Shown: positions 1 to 9,081, counted from the stretch's first letter. The stretch is 64,000 nt of DNA from RGIG7332 sp045580305 (GCA_045580305.1 JAZNNQ010000003.1:62001-126000); one strand, 5' to 3'. Notes: generated from the sequence alone by a model not told the origin. Made by a program: numbers and translations.

Positions 1-2
1 TG

Positions 3-341
3 AGACCCGGCGGAATTGTCATTTTTGATGTTAATACAGATGCAAAATTCAAGCGAATGGATGGGATGTCTTATATAAGAGACGAGGAAGACCATTTCTG
101 CGCTTGGAGCGCTGATTACAAGGACAAAATTTGCCATATGACAATGGATATATTTGACCGCATAGGAGATATGTGGCAAAGAAGCGAGGAAGAGCATATA
201 GAGCGTGCACACAGCGATGAGGAGATAGAAAAGGCGATTACCAATGCTGATTTTAAGCTTGTTGCGCGATATGATGAATTATCATTTGACGAGGCAACAG
301 ATAAATCAGAGCGTGTATTCTGGGTAATAGAGAGGAAATAA
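3..341 (+). CDS. class I SAM-dependent methyltransferase, C-terminal part (5' truncated)
   Basis: The frame is open from the left edge, so the true start lies outside the window; 112 residues are visible. It opens with RPGGIVIFDVNT, the strand and glycine turn after the SAM pocket of class I methyltransferases of the Methyltransf_25 type, in which a PGG turn precedes FD(V/I)NT. The rest alternates acidic and aromatic segments and ends in WVIERK, like the final beta strands of these enzymes. The substrate cannot be inferred. Its stop lies three bases before the hslO start, so the two genes are probably co-transcribed. The assignment to the superfamily is fair; a more precise one would need the missing N-terminus. 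Confidence 0.75.
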   Translation, partial: RPGGIVIFDVNTDAKFKRMDGMSYIRDEEDHFCAWSADYKDKICHMTMDIFDRIGDMWQRSEEEHIERAHSDEEIEKAITNADFKLVARYDELSFDEATDKSERVFWVIERK

Positions 342-344
342 CAA

Positions 345-1226
345 ATGGGAACAATAATTCGTGGAATGACAAACGACGGTATGATTAAATTTGCCGCCAT
401 CAACGGTAGGGATATTGTTGAGCGTGCGCGGCAAATTCATAACACTTCACCTGTTGCCACTGCAGCGCTTGGAAGAACTCTTCTTGCGGCGTCTATGCTT
501 GGTAATGATTTAAAAGGTGACGGCAATTCCCTTACTGTTCAGGTAAGAGGCGGAGGCCCACTTGGCAATATCATTGTTGTAAGTGATGAGTCGGGCAATG
601 TTCGTGGTTACTGCGTAAATCCTCAGCTTGATTTGCCACTGCGTGAGCGCGACGGCAAGCTTGATGTATCCGGCGCGGTAGGCCGAGACGGATCTCTTGT
701 AATTGTTAAGGATTTAGGCTTTGGCGATCCTTATGTTGGTCAAATTGAGCTTGCGACAGGCGAAATTGCGGAGGATATAACCAAATATTTAGCTGAAAGC
801 GAGCAGGTACCCAGCGCTTGTGCCCTTGGCGTGTTGGTGGCGCAGGATTATTCCGTGCTTGCGGCAGGTGGATATATTATATCTCTTATGCCGGGTGCTG
901 ATGATGAAACCATTACAAAACTTGAAGAGAATTTGTCTAAAACCAAAGCGATAACAACGCGACTCAATGAAGGCGCAACAATGAAGGATATTATGACAGA
1001 GGTATTTGAAGGCTTTGAGATCAAGTTTTTGGAAGAAAATCCCACTGAATACCGCTGTAATTGTACGCGGGAGCGTGTAGAAAAAGCACTTATCAGTATG
1101 GGCCTTGATGAACTTAAAGATATACGCGATGAAGGTAAAACAAATGAGGTCACTTGCCAGTTTTGCGATGAAATTTATAAGTTTACACCAAACGATATTG
1201 ATGATCTTATTAAAAAAGCTAAGTAA
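345..1226 (+). CDS. hslO: Hsp33 redox-regulated chaperone HslO
   Basis: 293 residues, the usual Hsp33 length. The C-terminal redox switch is complete: Cys238-x-Cys240 (RCNC) and Cys271-x2-Cys274 (CQFC), the zinc-binding CxC/CxxC pair. In known family members oxidation releases zinc, unfolds this domain and activates holdase activity towards unfolding cytosolic proteins. The N-terminal part has the family phrases HNTSPVATAALGR and GGGPLGN. It starts three bases after the methyltransferase stop and is the last gene of that unit, closed by a strong hairpin terminator. Confidence 0.97.
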   Translation: MGTIIRGMTNDGMIKFAAINGRDIVERARQIHNTSPVATAALGRTLLAASMLGNDLKGDGNSLTVQVRGGGPLGNIIVVSDESGNVRGYCVNPQLDLPLRERDGKLDVSGAVGRDGSLVIVKDLGFGDPYVGQIELATGEIAEDITKYLAESEQVPSACALGVLVAQDYSVLAAGGYIISLMPGADDETITKLEENLSKTKAITTRLNEGATMKDIMTEVFEGFEIKFLEENPTEYRCNCTRERVEKALISMGLDELKDIRDEGKTNEVTCQFCDEIYKFTPNDIDDLIKKAK

Positions 1227-1231
1227 ATAAA

Positions 1232-1264
1232 AAATCCCGAGTAGAAAATCTACTCGGGATTTTA
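1232..1264. terminator. bidirectional intrinsic terminator between hslO and the aminotransferase gene
   Basis: A perfect 12-bp stem (ATCCCGAGTAGA, 1234-1245; AAA loop; mirror arm 1249-1260) is flanked by A-tracts on the left and T-tracts on the right. It can therefore end transcription both of hslO from the left and of the convergent aminotransferase gene from the right. Confidence 0.93.
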
Positions 1265-1273
1265 ATTTTAAAC

Positions 1274-2605
1274 TTATCTGAAAATGTTAATGCTACGACC
1301 ACTCTTGGGCTTGTAGCTCTTAAGCTCTTCTTCGTGCTCAGCCTCATAAGCCTTAAGCTCATCAAGGTTAGCAGCAACCTTGTGGTATGCAGCGGAGAAC
1401 TGCTCGATAAGCTCCTTGCAGGGCTGCTCAAAACGAGGAGCAAGCATGAAGGATGCATCAGCAAGATACTCGGTAACCGGAAGCTCTAAGCCTTCGCTTG
1501 TGCGGTTCTCGTCAGCGTAGGGACACTTAACCGGGCAGCCCTTGCCGAATACATCACCCTTGGTGAAGAGCGGAGCCTGGTGGAGGCGACCGTAACCGCA
1601 AAGACCACAGGTAACACCCTCAGCAGCAAGAGCCTTTAAGAGAGTTACAAGGCGGATACCGCCGAACTTCTCATGGTCATAACGAGCGTAGTGGTAAGAG
1701 TACATCTTCTCACAATTCTCATATGTATCCTGAATCTTAATAAAGTCGATATCAGCAATTAATTCTTCGAAGTACTTAGCGTTGCTGTTACGAACTTCAT
1801 TTCTCTCATCTAACTCATCAAGCTGAGCATTAGCAATAGCGATACCGAGCGGATGGGGACGGAACTTGTGACCCATACCGGTAAGTGCATACTGCTTGTA
1901 GTTGGAGTCATCCGGCAAGGAGCCGAGACGCTCATAAGAACCGAGAGCGGTAGCGCGCTCATAGTATTCGCGGTTGTTGGTAACTAAGATACCGCCTTCA
2001 CCTGCAACAAGGATCTTGGAACCCTGTAAGCTGAAGCAACCGACATCACCGATAGTACCAACCTTCTTACCCTTGTACATAGCGCCGTGTGCATGTGAGC
2101 AGTCCTCAACAACCTTGAGGTCATACTTCTTAGCGATAGCCATGATAGCGTCCATATCGCAAGGGTTACCCCAAACATGAACAACCATGATAGCCTTAGT
2201 CTTCTTGGTAATGCGCTTCTCAACATCAACCGGGTCGATACAGTGGGTATCGGGATTAACTTCGCAGAATACCGGAACAGCATTGGTAGCTACGATCGGA
2301 GCGGCAGATGCCCAGAATGTGTAGCTGGGAACGATAACCTCATCGCCGGGGCCAACGCCGCAACCAAAAAGTGCAGCCTGAAGACAAGAAGTACCATTGG
2401 ATAAGCAGATACCATATTCTGCGCCAACATACTTGCAGAACTTTGCCTCGAACTCCTTAACAACAGGAGAGAGGGAGATTTCATCTCTGTTCATAACTTC
2501 GTTTACAGCAGCCTTTGCCTTTTCGCCAACGATGGGTAAATTACCAACCTTTTCGTAATCAAGAGTGACGGACTTTTCGCCGCCAAGTAATGCTAAATTT
2601 GCCAT
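1274..2605 (-). CDS. DegT/DnrJ/EryC1/StrS-family PLP-dependent sugar aminotransferase
   Basis: 443 residues. The fold-type I features of the family are present: LSNGTSCLQAAL (phosphate-binding turn), VEDCSHAHG with Asp168 (pyridine-nitrogen contact), and FSLQGSKILVAGEGG with Lys197 as the Schiff-base lysine. The N-terminus (MANLALLGGEK) matches the longer branch that includes AHBA-synthase-like and cyclitol/sugar aminotransferases. I chose the ATG at 2605 because AGGAGG lies ten bases before it; an in-frame TTG two codons earlier is too close. The gene stands alone, with no nucleotide-sugar genes beside it, so the substrate is unknown. Codons resemble those of highly expressed neighbours such as guaB and rpsB. 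Confidence 0.9.
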   Translation of the reverse strand: MANLALLGGEKSVTLDYEKVGNLPIVGEKAKAAVNEVMNRDEISLSPVVKEFEAKFCKYVGAEYGICLSNGTSCLQAALFGCGVGPGDEVIVPSYTFWASAAPIVATNAVPVFCEVNPDTHCIDPVDVEKRITKKTKAIMVVHVWGNPCDMDAIMAIAKKYDLKVVEDCSHAHGAMYKGKKVGTIGDVGCFSLQGSKILVAGEGGILVTNNREYYERATALGSYERLGSLPDDSNYKQYALTGMGHKFRPHPLGIAIANAQLDELDERNEVRNSNAKYFEELIADIDFIKIQDTYENCEKMYSYHYARYDHEKFGGIRLVTLLKALAAEGVTCGLCGYGRLHQAPLFTKGDVFGKGCPVKCPYADENRTSEGLELPVTEYLADASFMLAPRFEQPCKELIEQFSAAYHKVAANLDELKAYEAEHEEELKSYKPKSGRSINIFR

Positions 2606-2704
2606 TTTCAAAAAACCTCCTATTTGGTTTATTTTGTAATTTTAGAATATCACAGTGTTTTTTTAAAAACTTTGTGATTTTTACGAAAAACCTTGCATAT
2701 TATA

Positions 2705-4825
2705 TTATTTTTGCTTCATTGTAAGGGAAATACGCTTTTTCTCCGGAATAACCTCAAGGACCCAGACCTTTACGATATCGCCTACCTTAAGTACCTCGGA
2801 GGGGTGGCGAATGAATCGGTCGCAAATCTGAGAGATGTGAACAAGGCCGTCCTGATGAACGCCTATATCAACAAATGCGCCAAAATCGATAACATTTCGC
2901 ACGGTACCGGTAAGTTCCATACCCGGTTTTAAGTCGTTCATATCCATAACATCGGTGCGAAGTAAAGGTGAGGGCAGTTCATCACGGGGATCTCTGCCAG
3001 GCTTTTTGAGCTCTTTAATGATGTCAAGTAATGTGGGAACACCAACATTACATTCAGCGGCAAGAGCGGAAGAGCCTTCGGTTTTAACGAGTGTGTCCAG
3101 TTCATCAGCGGTTTTCGCCTTGGATAAAATAATTTTAGCCGCATCATAGGACTCGGGATGAACACCGGTATTGTCTAAAATATTCTTGCTTTCGGGAATT
3201 CGTAAGAAGCCGGCGCACTGTTCATAGGCTTTTGGGCCAAGCTTGGGTACTTTTTTGAGGGTAGCGCGTGTGGTAAAAGAACCGTTTTCCTCGCGGTATG
3301 CAACGATGTTTTTTGCAACGGAGGAGGAAATGCCGGCAACATATGAAAGTAGGGGTGCGGAAGCGGTATTTAAGTCAACGCCTACACCGTTAACACAGTC
3401 CTCAACAACGCCGCCTAAGGTCTCATCTAAACGGGCGGGAGGCATATCGTGCTGATACTGACCGACACCGATTGACTTCGGGTCAATCTTTACAAGCTCA
3501 GCAAGAGGATCCTGCAATCTTCTTGCAATAGAAACCGCACTTCTGAGGGACACATCAAAATCCGGGAATTCAGCGGCAGCAAGTTTTGATGCGGAGTAGA
3601 CGGACGCGCCCGCTTCATTTACTACCATATACTGAAGGCCGCAATCAAGCTCGCGAACAAGCTCGCTTATAAAAATCTCGGTCTCCTTGGAGGCGGTGCC
3701 ATTGCCAATGGAGAAAATTTCAACATTATGCTTTTTAACAAGGCGGGAAAGAATGACCTTCGCCTCGTCGGTTTTGTTCTGCGGCGGGGTGGGATAAATA
3801 ACCGTTGTATCTAACACTTTGCCGGTAGCATCAACAACCGCAATCTTACAGCCGGTACGGTAAGCAGGGTCAACACCCATAACCGTGTGGCCTTTAACCG
3901 GCGGCTGCATAAGAAGCTGAGAAAGATTAAGACCGAACATCTTAATTGCCTGTTCGTTTGCAACATCGGTAAGAGTGTTTCTTATCTCACGCTCTAACGA
4001 GGGGAAGATCAAACGGGACCAGGCATCCTCGCATATAGCACGGAGGAAGGTGGGATACTTACAGTCAAGTCGGGCAATAGAGGTAAAGATAATTCCAATT
4101 GCGCGGGGGGCTTCGCATCTGATAGCAACCTTTAAGAAATCTTCTCGCTCGCCGCGGTTGATAGCGAGAATACGGTGGCTTTGTACTTTAGAAATCGGCT
4201 CCTCGTATTCGTAATATGTGCGATAAACCGAATCTTCGTCCTTATTAGCGCGCACTTCGAGGGTCGCAAATTTATTCATCATTGTACGCAGAGAGGTTCG
4301 TATCTTTGCATCATCGGATAAGATCTCGGCAATAATGTCGGATGCACCTGCGAGTGCCGCATCACGGTCGGGCACTTCTTTGTCTACATCAATAAACTTT
4401 TCGGCTTCAATATAAAGACCGTCTTCGTCTGACTCCTGAGCGAGAATAAACTCGGCAAGCGGCTCAAGACCGCGCTCTTTTGCTATTATTGCGCGGGTTC
4501 TGCGCTTGGGGCGGAAGGGGCGATAGAGATCCTCAAGTGCGGTCAGCGTAACAGCGGAATTAATTTCAGCGAGCAGTTCATCAGTCATCTTTTCCTGCTC
4601 TGTAATGCTGTGAATGATCTCCTCACGGCGCTTTTCCAAATTGCGAAGATAATTTAAACGATCGGCAAGCTCGCGAAGCACCTGGTCATCAATACTGCCG
4701 GTAAGCTCTTTACGATAGCGAGCGATGAAGGGAAGGGTGTTACCTTCATCAATCAATGTTATGATGTTCTCAATGTGCTGGGAATTTAACTTAAATTCCT
4801 CAGCTAAAACGGAAACTAAATTCAT
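2705..4825 (-). CDS. tex: Tex family RNA-binding transcription accessory protein
   Basis: 706 residues with the Tex order: N-terminal helical region, YqgF/RNase H-like domain (GVDPAYRTGCKIAVVDATGKVL), helix-hairpin-helix segments (VGVDLNTASAPLLSYVAGI, KVPKLGPKAYEQCAGFLRI) and a C-terminal S1 domain (GMELTGTVRNVIDFGAFVDIG, then DGLVHIS). Members bind nucleic acid through S1 and associate with transcription. The ATG at 4825 follows AAAGGATATACATT and gives the standard N-terminus MNLVSVLAEEFKL; the open frame reaches 20 codons further, but into the leader hairpin. The gene is divergent from RNase J, and its promoter and leader hairpin are listed separately. Confidence 0.95.
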   Translation of the reverse strand: MNLVSVLAEEFKLNSQHIENIITLIDEGNTLPFIARYRKELTGSIDDQVLRELADRLNYLRNLEKRREEIIHSITEQEKMTDELLAEINSAVTLTALEDLYRPFRPKRRTRAIIAKERGLEPLAEFILAQESDEDGLYIEAEKFIDVDKEVPDRDAALAGASDIIAEILSDDAKIRTSLRTMMNKFATLEVRANKDEDSVYRTYYEYEEPISKVQSHRILAINRGEREDFLKVAIRCEAPRAIGIIFTSIARLDCKYPTFLRAICEDAWSRLIFPSLEREIRNTLTDVANEQAIKMFGLNLSQLLMQPPVKGHTVMGVDPAYRTGCKIAVVDATGKVLDTTVIYPTPPQNKTDEAKVILSRLVKKHNVEIFSIGNGTASKETEIFISELVRELDCGLQYMVVNEAGASVYSASKLAAAEFPDFDVSLRSAVSIARRLQDPLAELVKIDPKSIGVGQYQHDMPPARLDETLGGVVEDCVNGVGVDLNTASAPLLSYVAGISSSVAKNIVAYREENGSFTTRATLKKVPKLGPKAYEQCAGFLRIPESKNILDNTGVHPESYDAAKIILSKAKTADELDTLVKTEGSSALAAECNVGVPTLLDIIKELKKPGRDPRDELPSPLLRTDVMDMNDLKPGMELTGTVRNVIDFGAFVDIGVHQDGLVHISQICDRFIRHPSEVLKVGDIVKVWVLEVIPEKKRISLTMKQK

Positions 4826-4849
4826 AATGTATATCCTTTCTAAAGTGAA

Positions 4850-4882
4850 TGTCCCTTGGAGTAAAAAACACTTCAAGGGACA
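4850..4882 (-). promoter_or_regulatory. 5'-terminal hairpin of the tex mRNA
   Basis: On the minus strand, TGTCCCTTGAAGT (4882-4870), a 7-base loop and ACTCCAAGGGACA (4862-4850) form a 13-bp stem with one G-U pair. The predicted start point, about seven bases after the -10 box, falls at the first stem bases, so the transcript would begin with this hairpin. No U-run follows, which argues against a terminator. A 5'-end stabiliser is one reading; a DNA operator is another. Confidence 0.6.
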
Positions 4883-4887
4883 CATTT

Positions 4888-4916
4888 ATTATAGCTTGTT
4901 CGGTAATTTTTGTCAA
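4888..4916 (-). promoter_or_regulatory. sigma-A type promoter of tex
   Basis: Minus-strand TTGACA (4916-4911), a 17-base spacer and TATAAT (4893-4888): both hexamers and the spacing match consensus exactly. This is the best vegetative promoter in the window and points at tex. Confidence 0.85.
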
Positions 4917-4964
4917 TAATACGAGGACTAAAGTCGGTGTAATAAGACTATAATAAAATTGGTG

Positions 4965-4993
4965 TGTACAAATGGATAATTTTGTGTTATACT
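4965..4993 (+). promoter_or_regulatory. probable promoter of the RNase J gene
   Basis: TGTACA, a 17-base spacer and TATACT, with TGT just before the -10 box (extended -10). It implies a leader of about 130 bases before the RNase J start. The leader is AT-rich and holds one short inverted repeat (AATGCA/TGCATT near 5010). The 4826-5129 gap contains no gene, only the two divergent promoters and the two leaders. Confidence 0.6.
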
Positions 4994-5129
4994 ATATATA
5001 ATTATAATGCATTATTTTGTGCATTGCATCGGATTTTAAAGGTTAATATTTGGTATTATCTGGGGGGTAATGCCTTCATTAACTGTTGTCAAAATACATA
5101 AAACCAGAATTGGAGAAGTGATTTTTTAT

Positions 5130-6794
5130 ATGGCACAGAAACTTAAGATGATCGCACTTGGCGGTCTCAATGAAATTGGAAAAAATATGTACCTTTATGA
5201 GTATGCCGGCGAGATTATCGTTGTTGATGCGGGCCTTGCATTCCCGGACGATGAAATGCTTGGCGTCGACCTTGTAATTCCCGATATTTCATATCTTGTA
5301 CAGAACAAAAAAAGAGTGCGCGGTATCATTCTTACCCACGCTCACGAGGATCACATCGGCTCACTACCGTACCTTTTAAAGGAGATTAATGTTCCCGTAT
5401 ATGCAACAAAACTCACAGCGGGAATTGTTGCTACAAAGCTTGAGGAGCACACATTGCTTTCCAAAACCAAGATAAAAATCGTATCTGCAGGTGACACTGT
5501 TCGTATGGGAAATTTCAAGGTTGAATTTATCCATGTAAACCACTCTATTGCAGATGCGGTAGCACTTGCAATTACAACACCGCTTGGCACGGTTATCCAT
5601 ACCGGCGACTACAAGCTTGACACCACACCCATTCAGGGTAAAATGATGGACATTGCCCGCCTTGGACAACTTGGCAAAAACGGCGTTTTAGCGCTGTTTG
5701 GAGAGTCTACCAATGTTGAGCATCCGGGCTATACATTAAGTGAGCGCAAAGTAGGTGAGACCTTTGATGCGCTGTTTAAGGACTGCCGCTCCCGCATCAT
5801 TGTCACCACATTTGCATCTAATGTCCACCGCGTACAGCAGATTATAAATTCCGCGTATAAGTACGGCCGAAAGGTTGCTATTTCCGGCCGCAGTATGGAA
5901 AACATAATGGGCGTTGCTCAAAATTTAGGATATCTTGATGTGCCCAATGATGTATTAATTGACATCAATATGCTTTCAAAGTACCCGAAACATAAGGTTT
6001 GTATCATCACAACCGGAAGCCAGGGCGAAACTATGAGTGCCCTTTATCGAATTGCATTTAACGGTCATAAAAAGATCGAAATTATGCCCGGCGACAGGGT
6101 GATTATTTCCGCATCCCCCATTCCGGGCAATGAAAAGGGTATAAGTACGGTTATTAATGAGCTTTTCCGAAAGGGTGCCGAGGTTATTTACGAAAAATTA
6201 GCCGAGGTGCATGTGTCCGGCCACGCTTGCCGCGAGGAGCTTAAACTTATGCTCGCCCTTACACAGCCTAAATATTTTGTACCTATACACGGCGAATACC
6301 GTCATATGCAAAGCCATTGCGAACTTGCAAAACAGATGGGCGTCCCTGCTAAAAACACATTCATAAGCGATGTGGGTCGTGTTTTCGAAATCGGCGAAAA
6401 GGGCGCAAAACTTACCGGCAGCGTGCCGTGTGGTCGAGTACTTGTTGACGGACTTGGAGTCGGAGATGTTGGAAATGTTGTTCTTCGTGACCGAAAACAT
6501 CTTGCTGAGGACGGGCTTATTACTGTGGTAATGACTCTTGATGAAAAGAACACGCTCATTGCCGGTCCCGACATAGTATCTCGAGGATTTATCTATGTAA
6601 AAGAAGCTGAGGATCTTATGGAAGAGCTTAAAGCTCTTGCTATAAAGGTGGTAAAGGACTGCACAAAGAGCAGATATTGCGACTGGGCAACCATCAAAAA
6701 CTCCCTAAAAAGTAAGCTTTCTGATTTCCTGTTCCAGAAAACCAAGAGAAAGCCTATGATTTTACCCATTATTATGGAACTTGAAGAAAAATAA
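5130..6794 (+). CDS. rnj: ribonuclease J
   Basis: 554 residues. An N-terminal metallo-beta-lactamase domain has the metal motif HAHEDH (His70 to His75) and later the VNHSIADAVA and HTGDYKLD segments. A beta-CASP insert follows (TTFASNVHRVQQI, GRSMENIMGVA), then the lactamase C-terminal part (HVSGHACREELKLML, FVPIHGEYRHM) and a C-terminal RNase J domain. The family carries out 5'-3' exo- and endonucleolytic RNA turnover in Gram-positive bacteria. The start MAQKLKMIALGG is the family N-terminus, with GGAGAAGTGAT upstream; the frame extends 20 codons further without a usable ribosome site. Only one RNase J is visible here, so J1 and J2 cannot be told apart. Confidence 0.95.
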   Translation: MAQKLKMIALGGLNEIGKNMYLYEYAGEIIVVDAGLAFPDDEMLGVDLVIPDISYLVQNKKRVRGIILTHAHEDHIGSLPYLLKEINVPVYATKLTAGIVATKLEEHTLLSKTKIKIVSAGDTVRMGNFKVEFIHVNHSIADAVALAITTPLGTVIHTGDYKLDTTPIQGKMMDIARLGQLGKNGVLALFGESTNVEHPGYTLSERKVGETFDALFKDCRSRIIVTTFASNVHRVQQIINSAYKYGRKVAISGRSMENIMGVAQNLGYLDVPNDVLIDINMLSKYPKHKVCIITTGSQGETMSALYRIAFNGHKKIEIMPGDRVIISASPIPGNEKGISTVINELFRKGAEVIYEKLAEVHVSGHACREELKLMLALTQPKYFVPIHGEYRHMQSHCELAKQMGVPAKNTFISDVGRVFEIGEKGAKLTGSVPCGRVLVDGLGVGDVGNVVLRDRKHLAEDGLITVVMTLDEKNTLIAGPDIVSRGFIYVKEAEDLMEELKALAIKVVKDCTKSRYCDWATIKNSLKSKLSDFLFQKTKRKPMILPIIMELEEK

Positions 6795-6822
6795 AAAGAG
6801 AGGGCAATGCCCTCTCTTTTTT
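6794..6822. terminator. bidirectional terminator between RNase J and ZIP genes
   Basis: AAAAGAGAGGGC (6794-6805), AAT loop and GCCCTCTCTTTT (6809-6820) make a 12-bp stem ending in T on one side and A on the other. It serves both convergent genes; the ZIP stop codon touches its right edge. Confidence 0.9.
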
Positions 6823-7567
6823 AACCTAAAATAACATCGAACACCATCATCAGTGAAAATCCTACAAGCAGGGCATAGGTAGCACCTCGCGAGTAGCCGT
6901 GTGCATGAGTTTCGGGAATCATCTCATCGCTTATTACATAAAGCATCGTGCCGCCTGCAAAGGCAAGCGCGAAGGGGAGGATTACCGTAGCAACACTGAC
7001 CGCTGCATAGCCGAGAACTGTGCCGATCACTTCAACTAAACCGGTTGCAAGCGCACATAAAAAAGTACGCTTTGGCGAAACACCTGCTGCCAGCATAGGT
7101 GCTATAATGACCATACCCTCGGGTAAATTTTGCAAAGCGATACCGCCTGCAATGAGAAGGGCATCAGTGGGATTGTCAGAGCCAAAACCGACACCCGCCG
7201 CAATGCCCTCGGGGAAATTGTGTATCGCGATAGCGGCAACGAAAAGTAGAACCTTACTCAAATTATCAGAGTTCGGGTGACTTTCAATGTCGCTTCCCAC
7301 CAGTTTGTGCATATGAGGTGTGAACTTATCAATAAGACTCAGACAAACAGCACCGCAAAAAATACCGATTATCGTAACCCAGATATTGCCATAGTCAACA
7401 GATGGGAGAATAAGACCAAGCATTGCTGCGGCAAGCATTATTCCTGCTGCAAATGAAAGTACGATATCGTTGAATTTGTGTGACACTTTTTTGAAGATAA
7501 ACCCGATTAATGCACCAATTATTGTAGAACCGCCAACACCTAAGGCGGTGAGTAAAACCATAGTCAT
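6821..7567 (-). CDS. ZIP family divalent metal transporter
   Basis: 248 residues and about eight hydrophobic segments. The two metal-site helices of the ZIP family are clear: HNFPEGIAAGVGF (HNxPEG) and LQNLPEGMVIIAPM. A short cytoplasmic loop with His residues (PHMHKLVGSDIESHPN) sits between TM3 and TM4, as is common. Members move zinc or other divalent metals into the cytosol. The closest naming would be ZupT- or GufA-like, but metal specificity is not visible. GAGGTGATTTT precedes the ATG. It lies downstream of guaB on the same strand, separated from it by a terminator. Confidence 0.92.
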   Translation of the reverse strand: MTMVLLTALGVGGSTIIGALIGFIFKKVSHKFNDIVLSFAAGIMLAAAMLGLILPSVDYGNIWVTIIGIFCGAVCLSLIDKFTPHMHKLVGSDIESHPNSDNLSKVLLFVAAIAIHNFPEGIAAGVGFGSDNPTDALLIAGGIALQNLPEGMVIIAPMLAAGVSPKRTFLCALATGLVEVIGTVLGYAAVSVATVILPFALAFAGGTMLYVISDEMIPETHAHGYSRGATYALLVGFSLMMVFDVILG

Positions 7568-7585
7568 AAAATCACCTCAAAAAAG

Positions 7586-7613
7586 AAAGCCGTGGAGATA
7601 ACTCCACGGCTTT
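7586..7613 (-). terminator. terminator downstream of guaB
   Basis: AAAGCCGTGGAG (7586-7597), a four-base loop and CTCCACGGCTTT (7602-7613). On the minus strand the stem is followed by CTTTTTTGA, giving the U-run for guaB transcripts. Confidence 0.85.
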
Positions 7614-7617
7614 TATG

Positions 7618-9081
7618 TTACGGATTCATTGAATAGTTGGGAGCTTCCTTAGTGATATAAATATCATGGGGATGGCTTTCCTTAAGACCTGCACCTGTAA
7701 TGCAAACAAACTGTGCCTTATCCTGAAGAGCGGTAATATCAGGAGCACCACAGTAGCCCATGCCGGCACGAAGACCACCGATAAGCTGGAACACGGTATC
7801 GGATGCAGTTCCTTTATAAGGAACACGACCTTCAACGCCCTCGGGAACTAATTTGCGAGCGTTCTGCTGGAAGTAACGGTCACGACCGCCACGGTTCATA
7901 GCACCGAGTGAGCCCATGCCGCGGTATACCTTGAAGCGACGGCCCTGGTACATTTCAAACTCACCGGGAGCCTCGTCACAGCCTGCAAGGAGAGAACCGA
8001 GCATAACCACATCAGCACCGGCAGCAATAGCCTTGGGAATATCTCCGGAGTACTTAATACCGCCGTCAGCGATAACGCAAACACCGGCCTTGTGCGCAAC
8101 CTCAGCAACATCCATAATAGCGGTAATCTGGGGAACACCGATACCTGCAACAACACGAGTTGTACAAATAGCGCCGGGACCCATACCAACCTTAACGGCG
8201 TCGACACCTGCAGCGATAAGATCACGAGCGGCATCAGCGGTAGCGATGTTGCCTGCAATAAGCTGAACATCGGGGTAAGCAGCCTTAATTTTCTTAACTG
8301 TTTCGCCAATGTTGATGTGATGACCGTGTGCTGAGTCTAAAACAAGAACATCAACACCGGCGTCAACTAATGCTTTAACACGGTCTAAAACATCGGGAGT
8401 AGCACCGACAGCAGCGGCAACGATAAGACGACCGCGCTCATCACGAGCTGAATTCGGGTACATAACGCATTTTTCAATATCCTTGATGGTGATAAGGCCT
8501 TTAAGTGCAAATTTGTCATCAACAATGGGAAGTTTTTCGATCTTGTGCTTGCGAAGAATTTGGCTTGCATCCTCAAGAGTGGTGCCAACAGGTGCGGTAA
8601 CAAGATTTTCACTTGTCATAACCTCACCGATCTTGCGCGAAAAGTCGGTCTCGAACTTCATATCACGGTTGGTAATAATACCGACCAACTTGCCGTTTTC
8701 GCAAACCGGAACACCGGAAATGCGATATTTAGCCATAAGTTCGTCAGCATCGTTAAGTGTATGGTCAGGGCTTAAGAAGAATGGGTTTGTAATAACGCCG
8801 TTTTCGGAGCGCTTAACCAAATCAACCTCGTTTGCCTGGTCTTCAATGGACATATTCTTGTGAATAACGCCGATGCCGCCTTCACGAGCAATAGCGATTG
8901 CCATGCGCGCTTCGGTAACGGTATCCATAGCCGCACTCATAACGGGAATGTTAAGTCGGATCTTTTTAGTTAAATTTGTTGTAATGTCAATTTCGCTGGG
9001 CAAGAAATCACTTTTTGCAGGAACTAAGAGGACATCGTCGAATGTAAGACCGGTTCCTACGAACTTGTTTTCATGTGCCAT
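7618..9081 (-). CDS. guaB: inosine-5'-monophosphate dehydrogenase
   Basis: 487 residues, the family length. It oxidises IMP to XMP with NAD+, the committed step to GMP. The catalytic loop GPGAICTTRVVAGIGVPQ, with its active cysteine near residue 305, and the flap GRDRYFQQNARKLVPEGVEGRVPYKG are complete. Two CBS domains are inserted (about residues 95-210: GVPVCENGKLVGIITNRD, KLPIVDDKFALKGLITIKD). The start is set at MAHENKFVGTGLTFDDVLL, the conserved N-terminus; a GTG five codons earlier lies directly on the AAAGG ribosome site. Codon choice is that of a highly expressed gene. Confidence 0.97.
   Translation of the reverse strand: MAHENKFVGTGLTFDDVLLVPAKSDFLPSEIDITTNLTKKIRLNIPVMSAAMDTVTEARMAIAIAREGGIGVIHKNMSIEDQANEVDLVKRSENGVITNPFFLSPDHTLNDADELMAKYRISGVPVCENGKLVGIITNRDMKFETDFSRKIGEVMTSENLVTAPVGTTLEDASQILRKHKIEKLPIVDDKFALKGLITIKDIEKCVMYPNSARDERGRLIVAAAVGATPDVLDRVKALVDAGVDVLVLDSAHGHHINIGETVKKIKAAYPDVQLIAGNIATADAARDLIAAGVDAVKVGMGPGAICTTRVVAGIGVPQITAIMDVAEVAHKAGVCVIADGGIKYSGDIPKAIAAGADVVMLGSLLAGCDEAPGEFEMYQGRRFKVYRGMGSLGAMNRGGRDRYFQQNARKLVPEGVEGRVPYKGTASDTVFQLIGGLRAGMGYCGAPDITALQDKAQFVCITGAGLKESHPHDIYITKEAPNYSMNP

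Noticed and set aside
2612..2704. A dyad (TCACA...TGTGA, A/T-rich centre) between tex and the aminotransferase gene as a terminator.
   Set aside because: The stem is interrupted and A/T-rich and lacks a GC-rich base next to a U-run; operator, weak terminator and chance cannot be told apart, so it is not listed as a feature.
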